A stretch of DNA of 64,000 nucleotides from Ophiura sarsii (GCA_035610835.1 CM069442.1:30457798-30521797), one strand, 5' to 3'. Shown: positions 34,246-44,755, counted from the first letter of the stretch. Program-made: numbers and translations. Notes: generated by a model from the sequence alone, not told the origin.

Positions 34246-34312
34246 CGACTGTGCATTTAACCAGTTGACAGCACAGAGGAAGAGAAGAAATCATAGTTGG
34301 CAAACAATGCAC

Positions 34313-34526
34313 TACTGTAAAAGCTGAAATATTCGTGGTGGTTTTATTTTGTCGCGCTTTTCGCGCAAAATCTTTTTCCGCGAAAATTACAACACGCGAA
34401 AATATTGTTTTCAACATTCATGCAATGCATCCTGAAAGTCGCACGCAAAAAAAACAATTCGCGAAATGTCTATGATACCAAAATGCGCAAAAATATCTTT
34501 ACGCGAAAATATGGGCTTTTACAGTA
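34313..34526. mobile_element. TACTGTAAAAG MITE with CGCGAAAAT words
   Basis: The ends TACTGTAAAAGCTGAAATAT and, inverted, TACTGTAAAAGCCCATATTT. The interior has many TTCGCG/CGCGAA words in both orientations. Relatives are at 42194-42384 and, with two nested insertions, at 53313-54354. Confidence 0.8.
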
Positions 34527-34759
34527 TTTCAAACTGGCACAAACTTATTATATCCCATAATGCTGAATCAAGTGTGTTCATCCGGAGTACAACAAAGTGT
34601 TTTCTCATAATTGTGTGATCTCTAATAGATGCTGAATAATTGAATGACCACGCAAACTTTAAACATCAGGTGTATCCATGATGTGTGCATTCAAACCCTT
34701 ACATTCACAAGCGCATTAGCCATATAATAATTTTAGTATGTATTTTGTACAAATGTATA

Positions 34760-34880
34760 TTGATTGTATATTTTTCAGCATATTATGTCCTGTTGTAGTT
34801 TTTAACATTTTCTGTACAGCGCCTTGAGTCTGTTGACATCGTAAGGCGTTTTTAATAAGTCCCATGTAATAATAAACAAT
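34760..34880 (+). mobile_element. L2/CR1-type 3' tail, + strand
   Basis: TGTACAGCGCCTTGAGTCTG followed by GGCG...TTTTAATAAG and ATAATAA resembles the 3' tail of CR1/L2-like elements (compare GTACAGCGCTCTGAGGTC at 32925). Only the tail is visible. Confidence 0.55.
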
Positions 34881-35335
34881 AATGGACATTTATAAAGCGC
34901 CGGTATCCGCCGCAAGCGACGCTCATGGCGCTTCTCTACATAACAACCAAAGTAACATAAAAAGACATACTAAAAATGCATAACAACAAATATGAGGAGA
35001 GTAACATCAAGCAAATGCTTCAGAGTACAAATATGTCTTCAGTGTTTTATTAAAAATATGTACAGAGTTGACAGTTTCACATATTCAAGCAAGTTTTGGT
35101 GCTGCGACCTGAAAACTTTGCTGTCCCCACTGGTGTTTTGCAGAAAGCCTTAGTTTTGAAGAGCGTAGCCCACGATGCCCTGGAACATATGGTTGCACGA
35201 GTTCTGTTAAGTAGAGGGAGCCGTATCACGCAAGATCTTGAAAATAATAAGGCATATCTTGTATTTCAGTCTCTGTTCAATCGGAAGCCAAGGTCTGCTA
35301 ATACAGGGGTTATATGATATGTTTTCATAGTGTAT
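34880..35335 (-). pseudogene. L2/CR1-type retrotransposon fragment, - strand
   Basis: On the - strand: RPWLPIEQRLKYKICLIIFK, then ILRDTAPS, then after a frameshift LRSSKLRLSAKHQWG, QSFQVAAPKLA and FNKTLKTYL. It ends with a GGCGCTTTATAAATGTCCATT tail. This is the C-terminal RT region plus 3' UTR. It lies tail to tail with the + strand fragment just before it. Confidence 0.75.
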
Positions 35336-35886
35336 GTAATCATCCGGGCGGCTATATTCTGCAATCGTTGAAGGCGAGAGAGTTGTGAAATTGTTATAAA
35401 ATGTAGTATTATTATAATTATCATAATCCTTTTCAGGGAATGAATAGATCGATATCATGATACTATTTAATCGTTTGTCGACATAGAAATAATTTATGAT
35501 AAAACAGTGATCATTAGTGAAAAGAGAACCGAATCTTGAGGGAAGACGCACAGTTCTCCACAGTGATATTGATGAATCTACTAATGATCAGCATTATTTA
35601 GCTTGTCAAACCAAAGTCTCAAAACTGCATCTTTGTAAGGGAACTTGTACAAGTTGATAGACATGTTATTTTGAATTTGTTATCATGTTTTTTTAATCAT
35701 GGTGCATTGTTTGCCGACTACGATTTCTCCTCTTGCACAGAGGTGAACTTGCAAGTGTGCATATCTATGCTGAAGGACGTTTATTGAAACAAGTACTGGA
35801 GGAGGGGGAGGTGCATGTGTAAACTTTCCATGTGTGTGATTTTCAGAATAAGGTGGTACATATACACCCTTTCGGTGTCACCTGGT

Positions 35887-35972
35887 AAGAGACTCTTGAC
35901 ACTAAATACATTTCCTGAAGGATCAATCCAAATATGTGTTGTATAGAGGAAAGGTCACTTACCTTTAAGACA
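35887..35972 (+). pseudogene. Decayed copy C of PRPF18 last exon
   Basis: AAGAGACTCTTGACACTAAA, then CATTTCCTGAAGGATC, then ATATGTGTTGTATAGAGG and AAGGTCACTTA. It aligns from the first codons of exon 10 (AAGAGACTCATGACACTGA) to its 3' UTR with gaps. It sits 1.9 kb downstream of the real exon. Confidence 0.7.
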
Positions 35973-35980
35973 TTTAAAGA

Positions 35981-36060
35981 CTAATGAAACCAATGCACAA
36001 CTTGCCTATGGATCCTTCTAAAATGTGTGGAGTATAATACATAGAGGTCAAAGGTCACTT
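35981..36060 (+). pseudogene. Decayed copy D of PRPF18 last exon
   Basis: CTAATGAAACCAATGCACAA, then GATCCTTCTAAAATGTGTGG, AGTATAATACATAGAGGTCA and AAGGTCACTT. The TGTGTGGAGTATAATNCATAG string is almost intact. Adjacent to copy C. Confidence 0.75.
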
Positions 36061-36109
36061 GTTTCAATACAGGCTTTGAATAGAATAGACTATGAATGAC
36101 ACCCATGTA

Positions 36110-36391
36110 GAGTGCGAGTCAAAAAGAAGTTGTATGTGAATGAATATTTCTATCCAAAAAGACCAAACAAATTTGACAAATCAACGAGGGATATATTCAA
36201 AGAGCATATTCTTCCGCTCATGAAAAATTAATCACTGAAATTGATCCTTGCTATGAAGAAGTATGCCTGTTTTAATAAATGACTCCATTTTGGGAGCTGT
36301 CAACTAAATGCTTAATCATTTTGAAATTATCTTCCTGGGTTTTTTTCAAACAAATATTCATTCTCGTACAACTTCTTTTTGACTCGCACTG
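36110..36391. mobile_element. mariner-like MITE
   Basis: AGTGCGAGTCAAAAAGAAGT at the left is matched, inverted, at the right (ACTTCTTTTTGACTCGCACT). About 280 bp, no frame. Confidence 0.75.
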
Positions 36392-36450
36392 TGGACTATA
36401 TAATGAGTTTAAAAATCATGGGTAAACCGTGCCGTTTATTGAAGAACATC

Positions 36451-36777
36451 TGTGACCTGCTCCCACAAAATGAGCGTAAAGTCGCGGCGAAGATGTTGCT
36501 GAATTGAGCTAGGATATCATGTTATTACTTTTTGCCGTTTGTTGTTAGTATGGATCAAGCCCTTCTATAGCGGGATTATAAAATAATAGCCTGGCATGGC
36601 CGGTAATACTCTTTAAATAAGTATACATACTGTCATTTTAGAATTCCCCTATAATAGAGGGGACCATGAGTCCATACCAACAACAATTTAAACGGCAAAT
36701 CAATAACATGCTATGCTGCCTCAATTCAGCAACATCTTCGCATCGACTTTACGCTCATTTTGTGGGAGCAGGTCACA
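36451..36777. mobile_element. TGTGACCTGCTCCC-ended MITE, uninterrupted copy
   Basis: The ends TGTGACCTGCTCCCACAAAA and, inverted, the same at the right. The arms continue through GAAGATGTTGCTGAATTGAG. A second copy with a nested insertion is at 38452-39056. Confidence 0.85.
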
Positions 36778-37956
36778 TTTATTATTGTTGATCGTTCTAT
36801 CGGAGATGACCTGTAATTGTCATGCGAAGTGTTGACATGTTTGGTGCACACCACTTGCCAAGTAATAAAGCACTTATTATAGCACAATTGTGGACTTTAT
36901 TGTTATTACATTCAGTTTTAACTAAACCAGGTGATGGTTGATACGATTTGCCCAAATCTGCAATTCGTACTGGTTAAATATGTGATCATGGATTTCTATT
37001 TAAAAAAAATCAACTATCAGATATTTGTGTTAAAACTAAATGATTTCAACCTAAACCGTAGGGTGTTGGAAAGTAAATTCCACTGTTATTTAATCCAATC
37101 ATTGTCTGAGAAATGCTGTGTTATTTGGTACGTTTGAAAATTCATATTTGTTTTGTTCTACTAATGTTCTAAACACAGTGAAGTGTGTTTTCAAAACATT
37201 TGTTTTGAACTCACAACCCTTCGCATTTCCAGATTTGTACATTTAACACCTTCTGAGATTCAAAATCCCCATAGAGTTTGTACTCACCGCCACCCTCGAC
37301 TTTCGAAATATAATCAACCATATCTCAGCCAAACAGTGATATAAAAACCTGTTTTATTCATACAATGTAGCTAGATGTATGGGCTTTCAAATGACACCTA
37401 AACCATAAGCCTTACCACATTTAGTTGTTGAGTTAATAGAGAACAATGGATGATTCGTCACTAAAAATGCAACGCCGCCACCCTTTTTGGGTGGCGAGTT
37501 CAAAACACACTGCCACATCTCAAATCTTGAGTGCAACTCATAAGCTAAATATGCCGACTCCTGCATTATGGTTAACACAAGCAAGCACTTGAGTTAAACT
37601 CATTTATCGGAACTTGTCTCACATTATATAATTCCTCGCTGGAGTCTTGCCGTACACTTCTTTTTGTTGTGTACACATATGGAACGTACATAAAACTGAT
37701 TGATTAACATACTCAAAAGACAATTTCTTGTATGGTCATAGAAACCGGTTCTAATTTTAATACAAATAAACAGCAAATTCATTTGCAGTAGAGTACAATA
37801 TAAAGATCCAATTGGGCATTTTGTATAAAGGTGAACATAAAATATCAAGTTGCATTGGGCAATTACAGGTTTAACATCCCACCCCCCCCCCCCCCCCCCC
37901 ACCCTCTATTCCTTGACATTGCTGAAATTCTGTGAGTAAGCTATCACAAATTAGCC
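36778..37956. other. Intergenic, no gene recognised
   Basis: No exon-like frame. Contains a small hairpin at about 37470-37498 (CGCCACCC / GGGTGGCG) and a C tract of about 20 at 37880-37900. Open frames here are short and unsupported. Confidence 0.5.
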
Positions 37957-38171
37957 TATAGTTTGATCAGTTCCAAACTGGCGAAGCCGCCTTGCAGCAG
38001 CGCATGAAGACAACTTACGCACTGTGCATCGTATCGTGATGCATGCGTGCGGCTAATACCATGTGCGAGTGGTCTGTGGTCATAATCGCTGACGTACGCT
38101 TTGATTACTATTGCGCGCAGAAAGATAAAAAAATGAATATTTCTCACCAATTTTGAACTGATTGAACTATA
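37957..38171. mobile_element. TATAGTTTGATCAG-ended MITE, copy 1
   Basis: TATAGTTTGATCAGTTCCAA at the left; the right end complement is TTATAGTTCAATCAGTTCAA. A second copy at 55735-55975 shares GGCGAAGCC, AGCAGCG, GCGCACTGTGCATC-like and CCATGTGC words. Confidence 0.7.
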
Positions 38172-38231
38172 ATTAGTTATAAGGATTCCAATTTGAGAAA
38201 CTTTAAACAAAAGCAAAGGTTTTGCATAAAA

Positions 38232-38316
38232 TCTGGCGATATGGGATTTGAACCAAGCACCTTTCAGCCCCTAAGTGAATGTCATAACTACTAGATCAGC
38301 TTGGTGTCTATGTACT
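38232..38316 (-). mobile_element. tRNA-like sequence, probable SINE or tRNA relic
   Basis: On the - strand there is a perfect box B GGTTCAAATCC and a box A-like TGATCTAGTAG at tRNA spacing, with a GCTTGG... arm. Stem pairing is imperfect, so a functional tRNA is unlikely. Confidence 0.5.
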
Positions 38317-38451
38317 TATTTTAATCCTACAAAAGAGGTAGGTAGCCCATAGTCTGTGTATTATGGAATAAATCTGTATAACTCGTACAATAGAAGTGTT
38401 TACACTCGAGAATACAGTTTTGGATTTTTAGATTTCTGATTCACTCTTAAA

Positions 38452-39056
38452 TGTGACCTGCTCCCACAAAATGAGCGTAAAGTTGAGGCGAAGATGTTGC
38501 TGAATTGAGGCAGCATAGCATGTTATTGATTTGCCGTTTAAATTTTTGTTGGTATGGACCCAAGGTTCCTTCTATTAGGACCCCCCCCCCAAAAAAAAAA
38601 AAAAGTTGACTTGCCCTTTCCGACCGACCCGAATTTTCGGAAATCTAGGGTCGCTATTTATTTATTTTTATTTGTTTTCAAAACAAAAAATATATATATA
38701 TTGAAAGAAAAAAAATAAGCACATAACAATAAAGAAAGATGAAAACGTGTTTTTGAGTAGTATCTGCTTGTTTAAAAATCAACAAAAAATCAACAAAAAA
38801 TCCGACCGTCCGACCCTGACAGGGCAAGTCAACTTTTTTTTTTTTGCCTTATAGAGGAATTCTAAAATGACAGTATTTATACTTATTTTAATAGTACTAC
38901 CAGCCATGCCAGGCTATTTATTATATAATCCCGCTATAAATAGAAGGGCTTGGTCCATACTAATAACAAACAGCAAAAATCAATAATATCCTATCCTAGC
39001 TCAATTCAGCAACATCTTCGCCGTGACTTTATGCTCATTTTATGGGAGCAGGTCAC
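38452..39056. mobile_element. TGTGACCTGCTCCC-ended MITE with nested insertion
   Basis: Same ends and arms as 36451-36777. The interior is interrupted by a poly(A)/poly(T)-flanked insertion at about 38581-38849. The rest (GCCATGCCAGGCTATT..., CCCGCTATA) aligns to the uninterrupted copy in inverted order. Confidence 0.8.
38581..38849. mobile_element. GTTGACTTGCCCT foldback MITE (nested)
   Basis: AAAAAGTTGACTTGCCCT at the left and AGGGCAAGTCAACTTTTT at the right are perfect inverted copies. The interior has CCGACCGACCC and TCCGACCGTCCGACCC. Same family as 53391-53729. Confidence 0.8.
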
Positions 39057-39813
39057 GATTATCATATGTAATCGCCCATTTGTAATTTGTAGTGTGATCA
39101 AGCAAGATGAACCGGTCAGATATCTAATTGATTGTATACCTCATTTGAAAAGGTACATTTGTTAGAAAACTCCATTAAAATCAATTGGTTCCAAAGGTAT
39201 GAGCAGTTGAATGGTTGCAAAAACAATAAGAAACAAAATACATTATCTCTTTTGTTTGGTCATATCTTAAAATCCATATTTGGAAGTTCCCGACTCATTT
39301 TGCTTGATTACATCACATTTGACTTGTTTTTGCAAGAGCTTAACATAAAGTTCTGTTAATACTGATATACATAATATTGTGAACCTATCTTTTATGCAGT
39401 AACATATGAAGAGAATTGTTGCAAAAGGGCAACCAGACCACCCCGACATGTTACTCATTTTGCATTAGTGAATTTGTATTGACAGGTCCATGGAATTAAT
39501 CAAATCATTGTATGGCTGTGTTCATTACTGTTTCCATGACTTGGATTAGTGCACCCATGCCACGCTAATTGAGGCACCAACCAATACAAGCCAAATTCCA
39601 CATAATGAATAAACATCCATTCAATAATGCAAATTGAGTAAAAAGGCAGAAGTGGATGTAGGCCCTTTTGCAAAACAGCTCTTCATATCAAGAAATTGCA
39701 GCATACGCACCAAGGTATCTGCAGTGGGTTTCTCAGTTCACCGAGTACTAATACTAATAAAAGGCAATATGCCCAAGTTAATAGTTTGACTCGCCATATA
39801 TTGTGAACCTATC
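39057..39813. other. Intergenic, nothing recognised
   Basis: No exon, tRNA or clear repeat boundary seen; short open frames on both strands lack any family match. Confidence 0.45.
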
Positions 39814-39816
39814 TTA

Positions 39817-40143
39817 GGCTAAATTACAAAAATCATTTGTCTCAAAGCTCCCGCGCACGTTAGTTAATTGCTGCGCGTTAGAAGAAGAAAAAATTATGAA
39901 AAAAAATTATGAAAAGAAAAAAAAGAAGAAAAAAAATTTTCAAATAAAATAATAAAAAATCCCAAAATTACACTGATTTTTCAGATTTTCATTGATCAAT
40001 CACATCATTCTTAATACAAAAGTTCACTTTTACAAGGATTTCAATATTTTATATTTATACATTTAAAAATAAATAAATCGCATTCCGCATTAGGTTTTGA
40101 AAAACTGAAGAGTTTTGAGACATAAGATTTTTTAAATATAGCC
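39817..40143. mobile_element. GGCTAAATTAC MITE, TTA target duplication
   Basis: Left end GGCTAAATTACAAAAATCAT followed by TTGTCTCAAA; the right end complement GGCTATATTTAAAAAATCTT, then ATGTCTCAAAA. TTA lies on both sides (39814-39816 and 40144-40146). The interior is A/T-rich. Harbinger-type target site. Confidence 0.7.
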
Positions 40144-40913
40144 TTAGTGTACGCACCAAGGTATAATCTTATCTGCATTAGCTTCAATTACTGTATTGGG
40201 TTTATCACTTTACTGAATACTGAATACTATAGTAGATTCATAAACATTGGCCGATGGGTTATTGATTTGGACCTATTCCATTTAACGTTAGAGGAACCAC
40301 AATAGACCAATCATGACGATATCGGCATTGTTTAGATGCTATTGGTTTCGCTGTGATAAAATAGACTTCAAAGCGTTGAAGCAACACATACATCCCCATC
40401 CCGAAATATGCGTCCATGAACATGAATTTAAACTATCAAAGCAAAAAGTGCGCTATTCAAACATGTTAGACATAACAAGTGAGACATATTGATCATCATT
40501 TCTAATCCTTCTAATCAAGAGAACAACTCGTGTCGTCTGTTCAATGAAGTGTTACATTGTGGTATCATTGGTAAGATAACACATCAGCCTTCCATTGATA
40601 TGCTACTACTACCGTAAAAGCTCATTACATAGACGTATACACAAAATAAATATCTTCGGGTTTTTTAACATTTTTGCGGTAGCTGCTTGGAGCGTGACAA
40701 TTAATGTAGCGCGGAAATTTCCATGTTTAGTCGTTTACAGTATATGAACATATCACAACCAATACGAAAGACAGGCAATTAACAAATATTTCTGAACTCT
40801 TTTTGAGGGTTTATAAAACCTTGATACCTCCTTACAATCCACTTTGTGAAAACCATGCACTAGCAAGGGTCATTGCACCATGTGCAGGTAGCCAATATAT
40901 AATTCCTAGCATT
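40144..40913. other. Intergenic, nothing recognised
   Basis: No exon-like frame. The first 80 bp resemble 39700-39780 (ACGCACCAAGGTAT, then GGGTTT and ACTGAATACT/GAGTACTAATACT), so a short flank duplication is possible. Confidence 0.4.
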
Positions 40914-40916
40914 TTA

Positions 40917-41196
40917 GGCCAAACAAAGAAGATAGTCTGTTTCAGAAGCCCGCCCGCATTGGTATGTGAAATCTATGTGCCGAGGCCTTTCTTTTAATTT
41001 TTTTAATTTTTTAAAATTTTATTTTTAGAAAAAAAGTTTTAAAAAGTTCTCTGAAGCTTGGATTAGCAAAAAAATCAATAAAAAAAATCACATACCTCAA
41101 AGCCTATTTTCTAAAAAAATCAATAAAAAAAGAATCGCGCAGCACTTAGCTTATTTGCAATATGTTTCTGAGACAGACTATCCTCTTTGTTTGGCC
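40917..41196. mobile_element. GGCCAAACAAAG MITE, TTA target duplication
   Basis: Ends GGCCAAACAAAGAAGATAGT and, inverted, GGCCAAACAAAGAGGATAGT. Flanked by TTA (40914-40916, 41197-41199). Same family as 50983-51237, sharing the subterminal GCCCGCCCGCATTGGTATGTG. Confidence 0.8.
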
Positions 41197-41608
41197 TTAG
41201 TATTTATACGTCACTGTCATAATGCTATGGATGAAATTCAAGCTATTTCACTCAAGCATGTTTTGTTGTTGTTTGCGGAGCTGCGTCCAGATGCATGAAA
41301 TATGCGAACAAATAAGCACGCACAGTACGCACTTCCGGGTTTTTCATAGCTTTATGACACTGACTTATACCTCTAAATTTTAATTCCTTCTTTGAAGGTC
41401 GAGCGCTACTTCTGTAGGCACATTGACAATTATCATTATTTCATAAGAAAATCGTCTCATCAGCTATTTTAATAATTTTCAGACACTTTATACAATAGTG
41501 TCATAAACTATGGTGAATAAATAATAGACTAATAGTTGGTTTATCATTGGAAAGTACCATTGCATAGACACAATAGCTGATATCATTTTTAAATGAAATC
41601 ATTAACCA

Positions 41609-41822
41609 TTAACCCCCTGAGAACTACCGGCCGATTGGTCAGAAAGATGGATACATCATTTATTGCACCAATGAGAGACATTGTTAGAATAATTGTATCC
41701 CTGATAAAGATGGGAGTGAAACATTTTACAAGCTGCATTTGAATTGGCTATTCATATGAGTCATCTTGTAATAAACCAATCAGAACCACTGTAAGATAGA
41801 CAGGTACACCCCAGGGGGTTAA
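41609..41822. mobile_element. TTAA-flanked MITE
   Basis: TTAACCCCCTGAGAACTACC at the left and CCCCAGGGGGTTAA at the right. The ends and TTAA flank match the element at 17628-18254 (there TTAACCCC...GAGAACTACC). Probably piggyBac-type. Confidence 0.65.
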
Positions 41823-42002
41823 ATATATTATTTTATCAATATATCAGACACCACATACAGATAACAAAAACAAAAAATAAACATACAATTGAACAAATTG
41901 TGCAAACTATTTGAAATATTTTGTGAGAATTCATTTGAAATTAGGCTAATGAAAGTTGATTGAAAGTGTCCAATAAGCCTTATCGCCAATGCAAAAAAAT
42001 CC

Positions 42003-42097
42003 ATTGAATATCCTTTTCTGATGCATTGTGGGATCCAGAAAGGGGCAGATTTTGCCCTTTTGCGATCCCACAATGCAACAGAAAAGGATAATCAATT
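42003..42097. repeat. 95-bp hairpin
   Basis: ATTGAATATCCTTTTCTGAT, then GCATTGTGGGATC, pairs with GATCCCACAATGC and AACAGAAAAGGATAATCAAT. The loop holds AAAGGGGCAGATTTTGCCCTTT, itself an inverted word. MITE-like. Confidence 0.7.
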
Positions 42098-42193
42098 GGT
42101 GTTTTTTTGATTCGCGATAAACCTTATTGCATACTTTTGGCCGAAAGGGACATGAATTCCTTCCAATGTGGGTTGCCTCATATCATTAATGAC

Positions 42194-42384
42194 TACTGTA
42201 AAAGTAGAAATTTTCGCGAGGTTTTTATTTTCGCGAATCAATCCTCATCCGCGGAAATATAAACTCTCGAAAATGATTGACTATCCGTTGACTTATGTTC
42301 ACAAATTTTGAAAATCGCGAAGTGCCTGTTTAATGACCATTTTCGTGAAAATATCTTATCGCGAAAATATTGACTTTTACAGTA
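42194..42384. mobile_element. TACTGTAAAAG MITE, clean 191-bp copy
   Basis: TACTGTAAAAGTAGAAATTT at the left and, inverted, TACTGTAAAAGTCAATATTT at the right. The interior is full of TTCGCG/CGCGAA words. Closest relatives are at 34313-34526 and 53313-54354. Confidence 0.85.
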
Positions 42385-42636
42385 TTTTTGAACATTTTTA
42401 TTTTAACAATTGACCCGCCTTGGATCATTCTTTGGTTTGGTTAAATAACAGAAACAAACATTCAATTATTTGGTAACAAATCTGCACAAATAAAAGTTCA
42501 CAGTGGTTTCTGGACAAGTTATAAAAACTTGATGTGGACATAATGGTTTTAAAACTCTATAAATCCATCTTCATTTGAATTAAGTGACACAATGTGCAAA
42601 ATATATACGATGTACAGTGTAGGCACATATCTAAAC

Positions 42637-42648
42637 AGAGTTATTCAT
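42637..42648. repeat. Target duplication, left copy (Penelope-like element)
   Basis: AGAGTTATTCAT occurs here and at 43512-43523, bracketing the Penelope-like element. Confidence 0.75.
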
Positions 42649-42775
42649 AGAAGCATGTAGACTGATATTGGGTTCGATCATGATTTTAGGAATAATTTAG
42701 ATACCTTTTTCGAACCATTGTGTTTGAGCTCCGTAGCTTTCGAGGTCATCACGACCCCTTCATTCAGCGTAGTGT

Positions 42776-43207
42776 TTACTGCCCTCCGTTTGTCACATGA
42801 CCACCTTTTAGGCGATCACATGACAGCAGGTCATCGTAGATGGCGGGTAGGTCGTAGCCGGTGTCTCGGTTGAGGGTCGGTTTCCGTGTCCTTATTTCAA
42901 CTGCCTCTCTGATCTTGCGTTTCCAAAACTGGTCCTCTCTCGCGATCACTTGGACGTCGTCTAGCTTGATTTTGTGCTTAGAGTCTTTTGAGTGTTCTGC
43001 TACAGCTGTGAGAGGAGTAGCTTTGTGGTTCGAGTGTTCTTTGAACCTAGTGGCGAGTGCTCTGCTGGTTTCACCCACGTAAGATTTGGGGCACTGCGGA
43101 CAGTCAATTTGGTATATCACGCCACATTTATTTGCATCAGGGGTTTTGTCCTTGGGGTGTACCAAAAAAGATCTGATGGTGTTGATCGGTTTGTGGTAAG
43201 TTCTCAC
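42776..43207 (-). CDS. GIY-YIG endonuclease fragment of a Penelope-like element
   Basis: 143 aa. The GIY motif appears as GVIYQIDCPQC and the YIG motif as SYVGETSRALATRFKEH, which includes the conserved Arg and the His. Further on are AVAEHSKDSKH, QFWKRKIREAVEIRTRK (candidate catalytic Glu) and PTLNRDTGYDLPAIYDD near the end. In full-length elements this domain follows a reverse transcriptase and nicks target DNA. Here the frame starts at the inversion point, so the first ~20 residues have no certain origin and the RT is missing: a remnant, although the endonuclease frame itself has no stop. Confidence 0.8.
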   Translation of the reverse strand: MRTYHKPINTIRSFLVHPKDKTPDANKCGVIYQIDCPQCPKSYVGETSRALATRFKEHSNHKATPLTAVAEHSKDSKHKIKLDDVQVIAREDQFWKRKIREAVEIRTRKPTLNRDTGYDLPAIYDDLLSCDRLKGGHVTNGGQ

Positions 43208-43423
43208 TCAAAAGACTCTAAGCACAAAATCAAGCTAGACGACGTCCAAGTGATCGCGAGAGAGGACCAGTTTTGGAAACGCAAGATCAGAGAGGCAGTT
43301 GAAATAAGGACACGGAAACCGACCCTCAACCGAGACACCGGCTACGACCTACCCGCCATCTACGATGACCTGCTGTCATGTGATCGCCTAAAAGGTGGTC
43401 ATGTGACAAACGGAGGGCAGTAA
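43206..43423 (+). pseudogene. Inverted duplicate of the GIY-YIG C-terminal part
   Basis: The + strand repeats the last 71 residues of the endonuclease frame (SKDSKHKIKLDD... to VTNGGQ) without visible change, because it is the other arm of the inverted repeat. It lacks the GIY and YIG motifs and has no function by itself. Confidence 0.8.
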
Positions 43424-43511
43424 ACACTACGCTGAATGAAGGGGTCGTGATGACCTCGAAAGCTACGGAGCTCAAACACAATGGTTCGAAAAAGGTATCT
43501 AAATTATTCCT

Positions 43512-43523
43512 AGAGTTATTCAT
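43512..43523. repeat. Target duplication, right copy (Penelope-like element)
   Basis: AGAGTTATTCAT, identical to 42637-42648. Confidence 0.75.
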
Positions 43524-43651
43524 GTTTTTTTCTACATAAATATTGACAATATTCCATTCCATAAAACACTTGAGATGCGTGTGGAAGTAACGTAGACATA
43601 AAGATGAGATGAAGATGACTAGCTGAGTATAGCGTATAGCGTATGGAGTTG

Positions 43652-44109
43652 TGAAAGGTCCAGCAAAGTGTATACAATCATGTATTATATATCAAAATAC
43701 AGAGGAAATCACAAAGATTTTGAAGAAAAAAAAATTTATGAGCGATCCATTAAAGGGAAAGAAGAAATTTACCAAAAACATAAATGCGCCCAAAATCCGT
43801 GTTAAAAAACGATCTTCGTGTCTTGAAAAACCCGCTCTACCAGGCAACACGGGAACTGTGACGTCAGTCCGTGAATCACTGAGCCGTCACTTTGGTTCCT
43901 TCCCAGTGTGACGTCAAAGTGAAGTCGCCCAAACCACTTTGTGGTTCATTGCATTTCTGGCGAGGGGCTTGGATTTGGTATAATGGCAAAATCATATTTC
44001 ATAATTTTTCATATATATTTATTTACATTTTATAACATGTGAAATGCCAACTAATATATTGTGCAACTTTTGATAATAAGTTTCATGAGCACTTCGCTGG
44101 ACCTTCACT
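43652..44109. mobile_element. TGAAAGGTCCAGCAAAGTG-ended TIR element
   Basis: TGAAAGGTCCAGCAAAGTG at the left and CACTTCGCTGGACCTTCA at the right are inverted copies. The interior has a short Lys-rich open frame (43651-43911) and CACTTTG/CAAAGTG words, but no recognisable domain. Non-autonomous element. Confidence 0.65.
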
Positions 44110-44671
44110 GGTATTGATGGCTTGCCTGCCCAGAACCTTCCACTAGGGCAAGGTAGCACCAACCCTTACAGACATGGATGATTGTTTATAGCATACAATC
44201 TTGTGGTTCAGTTTTTAAAGCCATCCATTCCCTGGACACGGCGATAATGTGGTGTCCAGCTGACAACTTATTACAATACTGTATATGTGATGAGTCATGT
44301 TGAAAGGAGGCACTTTGCTGCAAAGTGAATTTCATGATAACTCACAATTGCAAATCTACAAAGTACCCCCCTTTCGATGTGACGCATCACAATGTTTATA
44401 CCATCAAACCTTGGCACATCAATGTTCAGATACCAATACATAGCACTGTATATTGTTTATGTTTCACGTGCAGATATTACTCCTGCAGTGTCCTTGTGAA
44501 ACCACCACATGGGTATCTCATGGGTATCACATGGGGTATCACATGAGTTTCTCATGGGTATCACACATGGGTATCACATGAATTTCGTATGGGTATCACA
44601 TGGGTATCTCATGGTATCACACAAGGTTCTCACTGGTATCTACTGTTGTGCTGCTTCATAGTTCATATTGA
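44110..44671. other. Downstream flank of FKBP8, includes short repeat
   Basis: The FKBP8 3' UTR should lie here on the - strand. No poly(A) signal is assigned. The 44505-44640 part is a short tandem repeat. Confidence 0.35.
44505..44640. repeat. Irregular ATGGGTATCACATGGGTATC repeat
   Basis: About eight irregular units of CATGGGTATCA/CATGAGTTTCTC, just downstream of the FKBP8 stop codon and probably in its 3' UTR. Confidence 0.75.
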
Positions 44672-44755
44672 TTACGTTTGACTTGCAAATATTGCTCCAA
44701 GTAGCACCGCCACTGCCAACACACCCACTGTAATTGCATACATCCATTGACTTCT
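44672..44755 (-). CDS. FKBP8: FKBP8 exon 10 (last, membrane anchor)
   Basis: Residues 391-417, RSQWMYAITVGVLAVAVLLG then AIFASQT and TAA. About 21 hydrophobic residues preceded by Arg and Trp form a tail-anchor. Acceptor CTTTGTAG, phase 0. Confidence 0.92.
   Translation of the reverse strand, partial: RSQWMYAITVGVLAVAVLLGAIFASQT

Larger units (their letters stand above)
42649..43511 (-). mobile_element. Truncated Penelope-like element with inverted ends
   Basis: Two perfect or near-perfect 307-bp inverted arms (42687-42993 and 43206-43512) flank a 212-bp spacer. The - strand encodes a GIY-YIG endonuclease segment; the reverse transcriptase expected upstream of it is absent, replaced by the inverted copy of the endonuclease 3' part. 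A 12-bp duplication (AGAGTTATTCAT) brackets 42649-43511. Penelope-like elements are known for terminal repeats in direct or inverted orientation, 5' truncation and variable target duplications, so this fits. A miniature relative lies at 4336-4534. Confidence 0.85.

Noticed and set aside
35207..35551. 114-codon - strand frame
   Set aside because: Its C-terminal half is a CR1/L2-type retrotransposon fragment; the N-terminal half is unrelated low-complexity sequence.
43651..43911. 86-codon Lys-rich frame
   Set aside because: It starts inside the terminal inverted repeat of a MITE-like element and matches no domain I recognise.
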